From: Clostridia bacterium
Lineage (GTDB): Bacteria; Bacillota; Clostridia; Oscillospirales; Acutalibacteraceae
Direction of reading: 5' to 3'
DNA length: 19,252 nt
Assembly (NCBI GenBank): GCA_017519685.1
Contig: JAFWRV010000090.1
Coordinates: forward strand, 1 to 19,252
The first letter of the stretch is position 1. Each line of letters starts with the position of its first letter. A program made the position numbers and the translations under genes. Below, piece by piece: positions 14,151-19,252 of this stretch. The notes beneath the pieces are model-generated. The model was not told where the DNA came from and did not search any database. It saw only the letters and a program-made list of their open reading frames with translations.

Positions 14151-15425
14151 ATGGCCGCAAAGAAAACAAAATATCCCTGCTTCAAAACAGATAAATCCAA
14201 TGCTCTTTTCGAGAGAGCGATGAATGTTATCCCCGCCGGTATTTACGGTCACCTCGGCCCCGGCGAAGGTCAGTTCATTCCCGTAAACCGCTGGCCCAAG
14301 TTCTCCGAAAGAGCGCAGGGCTCACATATCTGGGACGTTGACGGTAACGAATATATCGACTATATGTGCGCTTACGGTCCCAACGTTCTCGGCTACAACG
14401 ACCCCGATGTTGACGCCGCCGCTCTCGCTCAGCTCAAACTCGGCAACTGCACAACCATACCCGGCAAGGTAATGGTTGAATGCGCCGAACTTCTTGTTGA
14501 CACCGTCGCTTCAGCCGACTGGGCGTTCTTCGCGAAAAACGGTAACGACGCGACCCAGGGAGCGATTCTCACCGCCCGCGCCCATACCCACAAGAAAAAG
14601 CTTATTTTCTTCAACGGTTTCTATCACGGCGTTTCCCCGATGGTTCAGAAGATTGACTATCCCGGCGTAACTCCCGAGGATGTCAAAAACAATATTTATA
14701 TCGACTGGGACGATATCGCGGGTCTGAGAAAGATTCTCGAAGAGGATGACGACGTTGCCGCCGTTATCGCTCAGCCCTATGACCACGGTAATTTCTACGA
14801 TAACAAATTCCCGAAGGAAAACACCTGGAAGCAGGTAAGAAAACTCTGCACCGACAATAATGTCGTTCTTATCATCGACGATGTCCGCGCAGGTTTCCGT
14901 CTTGACCTTGCCGGCTCCGACCATTTCTTCGGATTTGAAGCTGACCTTATCTGCTTCTGCAAAGCCCTCGCAAACGGCTACAATATGTCCGCTTTCTGCG
15001 GTAAAGAATTCCTCAAGGATGCCGCTTCGTCACTTTCATACACCGGCTCATACTGGATGAGCTCGGTTCCGTTTGCCGCATGTATCGCCTGCATCAACAA
15101 GATGAAGAAGCTCGATACTCCCAAGCTTTTCCGCGAACTCGGCACTGAGCTTACCGAAGGCCTCAAGGAAGCCGCGGCAAACAACGGTTTCGACCTCGTT
15201 GTTTCCGGCGCTCCCGCTCTGTTCTATATGAGAATAGCAAACGATGATTCGCTCTTCCTTCATCAGGAATGGATTGCGGAATGCGTCAACAGAGGCGCCT
15301 TCTTTGCTTCGCATCACAACCATTTCATCAACGCTTCGCTCACTAAGGAAGATATCAAGACAACCCTTGAAATCGCAGAGGAAGCATTCCACGCGGTCAA
15401 GAAGAATCATCCGGAACTCGGTTAA
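14151..15425 (+). CDS. class III PLP aminotransferase, glutamate-1-semialdehyde-aminomutase-like (not HemL)
   Basis: The 424-residue PLP enzyme belongs to the glutamate-1-semialdehyde aminomutase/class III fold. It has the Schiff-base lysine K271 in ICFCKALANGY, pyridine-nitrogen aspartate D243 in LIIDDVRAGFR, YHG at 158-160 and WDVDGNEYIDYMCAYG (61-76). The cofactor-phosphate loop reads KNGNDATQGA (129-138), unlike the SGTEAT of HemL, and no other haem gene is nearby. It is therefore more likely an aminotransferase of a sugar or other ketone. An upstream in-frame start at 14109 would lie inside the previous gene, and ATG 14145 is only two bases from GGAGG. ATG 14151, eight bases away, is chosen. 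It lies between the SCP2-like gene and the split transketolase, which suggests it acts on a ketol made by that enzyme. Confidence 0.85.
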   Translation: MAAKKTKYPCFKTDKSNALFERAMNVIPAGIYGHLGPGEGQFIPVNRWPKFSERAQGSHIWDVDGNEYIDYMCAYGPNVLGYNDPDVDAAALAQLKLGNCTTIPGKVMVECAELLVDTVASADWAFFAKNGNDATQGAILTARAHTHKKKLIFFNGFYHGVSPMVQKIDYPGVTPEDVKNNIYIDWDDIAGLRKILEEDDDVAAVIAQPYDHGNFYDNKFPKENTWKQVRKLCTDNNVVLIIDDVRAGFRLDLAGSDHFFGFEADLICFCKALANGYNMSAFCGKEFLKDAASSLSYTGSYWMSSVPFAACIACINKMKKLDTPKLFRELGTELTEGLKEAAANNGFDLVVSGAPALFYMRIANDDSLFLHQEWIAECVNRGAFFASHHNHFINASLTKEDIKTTLEIAEEAFHAVKKNHPELG

Positions 15426-15480
15426 CGGTAATTCTGCGGTTACACCCGCTTCAATATGAAATATAAAGGAGGAATTTCCC

Positions 15481-16359
15481 ATGGCATTAACAAAACAAGA
15501 ATGGCTTGATCTTGAAAAGAAAGCCCATGAGCTCCGCCACCTTACTCTCCAGACCACAGTCTGGGCGGGCAGCGGCCATCTCGGCGGCGGTCTTTCAGTT
15601 CTTGACCTTCTGACAGTTCTTTATCACAAATATCTCAACATCAAGGTTGACGAGCCCAAGTGGGAAGACAGAGACAGATTCATCCTTTCAAAAGGACACG
15701 CTGCCATCGCTTACGCTCCCGTACTCTGCGACAAGGGATTCAACGATCCCGAAATGCTCAAGACATTCAACCTTTCCGGTTCAAAAATGGGAATGCACCT
15801 TGACTCAAATAAAGTTGTAGGCGTTGACGCTTCAACCGGCTCACTCGGTCACGGCTGTTCGATAGCCGCAGGCACCGCTCTCGCGGCAAGAATCCTCGGC
15901 AAGGATTACCTCACCTATGTGGTAACAGGCGACGGCGAGCTTGACGAGGGCTCAAACTGGGAAGCTTTTATGACCATGAATCAGTACAAGCTTTCAAACT
16001 GCATTGTCTTTGTTGACAGAAACCACAATATGATAGACGGTCCCACAGAGGAAGTTATGGCTCTTGAGCCGCTCGCCGATAAGCTCACATCATTCGGCTT
16101 CAACACCATCTGCGTTGACGGCAACAATATCAAAGAGCTCTGCGACGCGATTGATGTCGCAATAGAGCGCTCCAAAGAGGCGCAGGCACCCACCTGCATC
16201 CTTATGGATACACTCAAGGGCGCCGGCATTCTCAGTGTTCAGGGCGATTATCACTGCCACTATATGGCAATTGACGATCCCACCTTCGAAAAATACAAGG
16301 CGGAACTTGATCAGTATTACGCAGACCGTGTAGCTCGCGTAGAAAAGGAGGCTGAATAA
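15481..16359 (+). CDS. transketolase, N-terminal (TPP diphosphate-binding) subunit
   Basis: The 292-residue protein corresponds to the first half of transketolase. It shows SGHLGGGLS with H33, SKGHA with H73, GSLGHG (120-125), and the TPP/Mg motif GDGELDEGSNWEA (150-162) ending at N181 in VDRNHN. With the next gene it forms a split transketolase that transfers two-carbon ketol groups between a ketose and an aldehyde acceptor, using thiamine diphosphate. GGAGG lies eight bases before the ATG, and the 55-base gap after the aminotransferase has no terminator. Split transketolases are common in Firmicutes and Archaea. The presence of the aminotransferase and SCP2-like genes suggests a specialised acceptor, though pentose-phosphate function cannot be excluded. 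Confidence 0.93.
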   Translation: MALTKQEWLDLEKKAHELRHLTLQTTVWAGSGHLGGGLSVLDLLTVLYHKYLNIKVDEPKWEDRDRFILSKGHAAIAYAPVLCDKGFNDPEMLKTFNLSGSKMGMHLDSNKVVGVDASTGSLGHGCSIAAGTALAARILGKDYLTYVVTGDGELDEGSNWEAFMTMNQYKLSNCIVFVDRNHNMIDGPTEEVMALEPLADKLTSFGFNTICVDGNNIKELCDAIDVAIERSKEAQAPTCILMDTLKGAGILSVQGDYHCHYMAIDDPTFEKYKAELDQYYADRVARVEKEAE

Positions 16360-16361
16360 TT

Positions 16362-17369
16362 ATGGCAGGCGGATTTGTTTATAACGCAATAGACCAGACC
16401 GAAGTTGCCACCGCCGAAATTTACGGCAAGGCAATAGCAGATATTATGTTGAATGATCCCAAGGTCGTCGCCATCACAGCCGACCTTGCGAAATCGACCA
16501 AGCTCGGCGATGTACTTAAGGTCTGCCCCGAAAGAGTTATCAATGTCGGTATAGCGGAGCAGGATATGTTCGGCGTAGCCGCAGGTATGGCGAGAGCCGG
16601 CGTTATTCCCTTCGTTTCGGGTTTCTCGGCATTCTGCTCAATGAGAGCCTGCGACCAGCTTCACACCGACATCTGCTATCAGAATGTCAATGCCAAGATA
16701 GTCGCCACCCATTCGGGCACATCCTTCGGTCAGGCGGGTTCAACGCATCACGCCATCACCGACCTCGCTATCACAAGAGCGATGCCCAACCTTACGGTTA
16801 TTGTTCCCGCCGACGGATTTGAGACCGCGAACGCGGTCAACGCGGCGTATAACACCGAAGGTCCCTTCTATATCAGAATCAACCGCGGTTTCGACCTCGT
16901 TCTCTATGATAACATGGATTACGGTTTTGAGGTCGGCAAAGCGGTTACAATCAATGAGGGCACGGATATCACCGTCATCGCCTGCGGCTCATGCGTAGCT
17001 CAGGCAAAGAAAGCCGCCGAATTCTTAAAGAACGCGGACGGTCTGAGCGTGAGAGTGCTCAATATGCACACAATCAAACCCATCGACAAAGACGCCATTC
17101 TCAAGGCAGTGCTTGAAACCAGAAGAATCATCACGGTTGAGGATCACCTTGTTACCGGCGGTCTCGGCTCGGCAGTTGCGGAGGTTGTTGTTGACAGCGG
17201 CAAGGCCTGCGCTTTCAAGATGCTCGGTCACAAGGGCTTCGCAATGATAGGTCTTCAGGAAGATATCATGGCAGACGCCGGCATTGATGCAAACGGCATC
17301 ATCGCCTCGGTTCGTGAAGTCATGAATAAAGACTTTGAAGAAGATAACGACTGGGATGACGAATATTAA
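16362..17369 (+). CDS. transketolase, C-terminal (pyrimidine-binding plus C-terminal domain) subunit
   Basis: The 335-residue partner of the preceding gene carries the pyrimidine-binding domain with catalytic glutamate E66 in NVGIAEQDMFGVAAG, which activates the TPP aminopyrimidine. The acceptor-site stretch THSGTSFGQAGSTHH (116-130) and MPNLTVIVPADGFE follow. The C-terminal domain (about 195-320) contains TVEDHLVTGGLGSAV. The ATG is two bases after the previous stop, with AAAGGAGG inside that gene's last codons, so the two subunits are made in coupled amounts. The final residues are unusually acidic (FEEDNDWDDEY). Sulfo-sugar and aminosugar pathways also use split transketolases of this type, but no other genes of those pathways are here. 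Confidence 0.93.
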   Translation: MAGGFVYNAIDQTEVATAEIYGKAIADIMLNDPKVVAITADLAKSTKLGDVLKVCPERVINVGIAEQDMFGVAAGMARAGVIPFVSGFSAFCSMRACDQLHTDICYQNVNAKIVATHSGTSFGQAGSTHHAITDLAITRAMPNLTVIVPADGFETANAVNAAYNTEGPFYIRINRGFDLVLYDNMDYGFEVGKAVTINEGTDITVIACGSCVAQAKKAAEFLKNADGLSVRVLNMHTIKPIDKDAILKAVLETRRIITVEDHLVTGGLGSAVAEVVVDSGKACAFKMLGHKGFAMIGLQEDIMADAGIDANGIIASVREVMNKDFEEDNDWDDEY

Positions 17370-17411
17370 TATTCCCGTAAATTTTAAGGAAACACGGAAG
17401 GATTGATATAT

Positions 17412-18224
17412 ATGGCTTCAAGAGACGATATGTTTACCAATAAACTGTTTCTCTGCGCCGCTCTTCCTCTTATGAAAACGATAGCCTGCGATGTGCCCGA
17501 TCTCGCGAAAAAGTTTGAGCACGCTCACGCGGTTATCCAGATAAGCGCGGATGATCCCGAAGCTCCCGACGGAAAATTCGCCACTCACTTCATTATTAAT
17601 TCCGGTGAATGGGTGGTTCACGCCGACAAGGTCAGTGATAAAGAGCATACCGACATAGAGCTCGAATTCAAGAGCGTTGAGCAGATGAACGCGTTTTTCA
17701 AGGGCTCGATAGGCCCCAAAACTCTTCCCAAAATGCACGGCATTACAAAGAAACCCGGCCTCTTCCTTTCATTTATGATGGTGCTTCTCAAGATGAGCTC
17801 ACTGCTCACCGCAAAAGAGGCTCCCGAAGATGAGGAAACCCAGAGACTCATGGTCAAATGTTTCTTTTATCTGCTTACAAGCGGCATAAGCACACTCAAT
17901 AAACAGGGTCACGATGAAGTTCACGCATGGACTTCAAAGAGCCCCGACAGAGTTTATGCGCTCGCTGTAAACGATCACCCCGAGGTATCCGCGTTTATCA
18001 GAATAAAAGCGGGTCACTCAAAGGCAGGCAGGGGAGAATACAAGAGAGCGATGCCTTTCTTTACGCTGCGTTTTGATTCATTCAAGAGCGCGCTCGGCAC
18101 ACTGCTCGGCACCGACGATATGCTCGATGCTACAAAGAGCGGCAGGATAATCATGGACGGCGGCCCCGAATTCGGCGCGCAGTTCGGCGGATTCCTTCTG
18201 ACCGTAGGCGGCTATGTTCAGTAA
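17412..18224 (+). CDS. SCP2-like protein, last gene of operon (function unknown)
   Basis: The 270-residue protein has no signal peptide. Two SCP2-like halves are suggested by IELEFKSVEQMNAFFKGSIG (82-101) and MPFFTLRFDSFKSALGTLL (214-232). The latter is followed by SGRIIMDGGPEFGAQFGGFL (243-262), a small-residue-rich stretch like the closing turn of SCP2 domains. A hydrophobic segment (LFLSFMMVLLKMSSLL, 117-132) lies between them. It is a distant paralogue of the first gene of the operon, sharing the order of motifs but not the Cys cluster. A TTG nine bases upstream is too close to AAGGA (17398-17402); ATG 17412 has the right spacing. A hydrophobic-ligand carrier for the transketolase/aminotransferase pathway is inferred only. 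Confidence 0.6.
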   Translation: MASRDDMFTNKLFLCAALPLMKTIACDVPDLAKKFEHAHAVIQISADDPEAPDGKFATHFIINSGEWVVHADKVSDKEHTDIELEFKSVEQMNAFFKGSIGPKTLPKMHGITKKPGLFLSFMMVLLKMSSLLTAKEAPEDEETQRLMVKCFFYLLTSGISTLNKQGHDEVHAWTSKSPDRVYALAVNDHPEVSAFIRIKAGHSKAGRGEYKRAMPFFTLRFDSFKSALGTLLGTDDMLDATKSGRIIMDGGPEFGAQFGGFLLTVGGYVQ

Positions 18225-18234
18225 AAGTTTAAGT

Positions 18235-18272
18235 AAAAACAGTTCCACGGTTTCCCGTGGAACTGTTTTTTT
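18235..18272 (+). terminator. very strong intrinsic terminator of the transketolase operon
   Basis: AACAGTTCCACGG pairs perfectly with CCGTGGAACTGTT across a TTTC tetraloop. The stem can extend to 16 base pairs through A/T pairs, and a run of eight or more T follows. On the opposite strand the flanking A-run becomes a T-run, so it could also stop transcription from the right. Confidence 0.95.
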
Positions 18273-18589
18273 CAATGCATAATTCATAATGCTTAATGCT
18301 TAATCGAGGGTCGCTTCGCTACGTCGTCACAAGCTACGTATCTCTTGCGCCCGTGTCTTGACAAATCTGTTTACACGGGCTCTCAATCACTCCGCTGCTC
18401 CTCCTCTCCCCAAAAAGTCTGTCGGACTTTTCGGGGGCCCCATTATTATGTTTCGCCACACCCGCCCTTCGGGCACCCTCTCCGATCTCGGAGAGGGCCA
18501 AACTCTAAGAAACCATTATTATAAATAGGAGCGCAGCGACCCTCAATTATTCATTATTAATTATTAATTATTCATTTCATTATGCATTG
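18273..18589. repeat. 317-bp non-coding element with inverted ends and internal hairpins (MITE-like)
   Basis: The outer ends CAATGCATAA (18273-18282) and TTATGCATTG (18580-18589) are exact inverted copies. An inner pair, GAGGGTCGCTTCGCT (18306-18320) against 18530-18544, matches at 14 of 15 positions. AT-rich TAAT/ATTCAT repeats fill the space between outer and inner arms. Inside are four hairpins: GCCCGTGT/ACACGGGC (18349-18380), CCCC-AAAAGTC/GACTTTT-GGGG (18408-18436), GCCC-TTC-GGGC (18464-18474) and CCCTCTCCGA/TCGGAGAGGG (18476-18497). No reading frame of interest is present. This has the build of a non-autonomous mobile or dispersed structured repeat. No target-site duplication was clearly identified. 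Confidence 0.65.
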
Positions 18590-18725
18590 TGTAATGAGTA
18601 TTATTTGTTCATTATCCGTGAATAATAAAAGCCGTGAAAATATTGATTCTTCAATATAATTTAAAATAATTATTTTCTGTTTTTCACTGATTCACATTTT
18701 TTATTTTCACTGTTTTCACTTTATC
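18590..18725. other. AT-rich intergenic stretch with three TTTTCACT repeats
   Basis: This stretch is AT-rich with no supported gene. TTTTCACT occurs at 18681, 18704 and 18713, just upstream of the promoter for the YgjV-family gene, with a related ATTCACA between copies. Nothing else was recognised. Confidence 0.45.
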
Positions 18726-18754
18726 TTGCAAAAGCGTTTTTGCTGTGATATAAT
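18726..18754 (+). promoter_or_regulatory. sigma-A promoter with extended -10 for the YgjV-family gene
   Basis: TTGCAA (18726-18731, 4 of 6), a 17-base spacer and a perfect TATAAT (18749-18754) preceded by TGA form an extended -10 promoter. The predicted start near 18,761 leaves a leader of about 25 bases. The ribosome binding site is weak (GGTG). Confidence 0.7.
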
Positions 18755-18785
18755 CTCTGCATATTTTGTAGAAAACGGTGAAAAA

Positions 18786-19252
18786 ATGAAAGAATATTTC
18801 GAAAGTCTTTTTTCCTCTCCGCTTATGTGCGCGGCGCAGATAATGGGTTTTATTGCCATGATTTCCGCCGTGATATGTTTTCAGCAGAAGGACAGAAAAA
18901 AGATTCTGATTTTTCAGATATTGGTAACGGCAATCTGGACCCTGCATTTTATTCTGCTTAAAAATCCGACAGGCGCCGCGATTAACGCGATGCAGGTCGT
19001 AAGAAGCATACTTTTTCTCAAAAAAGAAGAATATAAATGGACTCAATGGATGGGTTGGCCCGTTATCTTTATCGTCATAACGGTTATTATCGGCATTATA
19101 ACCTGGGAAAGTCCGCTGAGTCTGCTGCCTGTTATCGGCACATCGTTCTCAACGGTTTCACTCTGGATGAAAAAGCCGAAAACAATACGGCTTCTCACTG
19201 TTCCCGTTTCGGTTCTCTGGGGAATCTTCGATGCCGTGAACCGCTCTGCCGC
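18786..19252 (+). CDS. YgjV-family inner-membrane protein (3' end outside window)
   Basis: From ATG 18786 there are 155 codons to the window edge with no stop. The protein is strongly hydrophobic, with about five membrane segments: residues 13-32 (MCAAQIMGFIAMISAVICF), about 40-57, 91-108, 112-127 and 138-149. The order QIMGFIAMI, FQQKDRKKILIFQ, AWTLHF-like TAIWTLHFILL, GAAINAMQVVRSILF and SLLPVIGTSFSTVSLWMKKPK matches the Imp-YgjV family of uncharacterised bacterial membrane proteins, normally about 160-190 residues. Little is therefore missing. The function is unknown. It stands alone with its own promoter. Confidence 0.85.
   Translation, partial: MKEYFESLFSSPLMCAAQIMGFIAMISAVICFQQKDRKKILIFQILVTAIWTLHFILLKNPTGAAINAMQVVRSILFLKKEEYKWTQWMGWPVIFIVITVIIGIITWESPLSLLPVIGTSFSTVSLWMKKPKTIRLLTVPVSVLWGIFDAVNRSA

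Noticed and set aside
14151..15425. HemL (glutamate-1-semialdehyde aminomutase) of haem synthesis
   Set aside because: The fold and lysine fit, but the cofactor-phosphate loop differs and no haem-pathway gene is adjacent; the transketolase context points elsewhere.
15481..17369. 1-deoxyxylulose-5-phosphate synthase (DXS)
   Set aside because: The split into two subunits and the SGHLGGGLS and SKGHA motifs match transketolase; DXS is a single longer chain with different signatures.
18349..18497. CRISPR-like or riboswitch array of repeats
   Set aside because: The hairpins differ from each other and have no regular spacer unit; no known riboswitch core was recognised, and no reading frame follows closely.
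18684..19046. Minus-strand open frame of 120 codons at the right end
   Set aside because: It overlaps the promoter and start of the YgjV-family gene and is Lys/Phe/His-rich low-complexity sequence.

Overview
The window looks like a chromosomal segment of a Gram-positive anaerobic clostridial Firmicute, probably an Oscillospiraceae/Ruminococcaceae-type gut bacterium. Supporting signs are moderate GC in genes with very AT-rich intergenic DNA, strong AGGAGG-type ribosome binding sites, sigma-A promoters with extended -10 (TGN) elements, an EFR1-type flavodoxin/ferredoxin protein, a GPH sugar symporter, a split transketolase and tight gene overlaps. No phage, CRISPR, tRNA or rRNA genes are visible. 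The taxonomic placement is inference.

Left part, minus strand. A partial OmpR/PhoB-type response regulator occupies 1-483. A nine-gene unidirectional run, transcribed from about 12,353 down to 573, then reads: rmuC, a cytosolic GH3 beta-glucosidase, a secreted metallophosphoesterase, a purple-acid-phosphatase-like segment, a GPH/MelB-type sugar symporter, a TetR regulator, an RluA-type pseudouridine synthase, an EFR1 flavodoxin-ferredoxin and galM. Most junctions overlap by 1-20 bases or lie within 20 bases of each other. Symporter, beta-glucosidase and mutarotase form a coherent glycoside-uptake set. The two phosphoesterase segments appear to be halves of one 1,162-residue gene split by a one-base frame change at about 6722 (context CTG CTT TAA C). 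The second half has lost most metal ligands of its family.

Middle and right, plus strand. A divergent promoter region (12,360-12,445) separates rmuC from mtnN (MTA/SAH nucleosidase), which has its own terminator. A near-consensus promoter at 13,296-13,324 then drives a five-gene operon closed by a very strong terminator: an SCP2-like protein, a glutamate-1-semialdehyde-aminotransferase-like class III aminotransferase, transketolase N-subunit, transketolase C-subunit and a second, distantly related SCP2-like protein. This is the most interesting unit. A ketol-transferring TPP enzyme next to a PLP aminotransferase could make 2-amino-1,3-diol compounds or process amino sugars, and the flanking SCP2-like proteins suggest a hydrophobic ligand. 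That function is a hypothesis. Housekeeping transketolase activity remains possible.

Right end. After the terminator lies a 317-bp non-coding element with imperfect inverted-repeat ends and four internal hairpins. An AT-rich stretch with three TTTTCACT repeats, an extended -10 promoter and a YgjV-family membrane protein that runs off the window follow.
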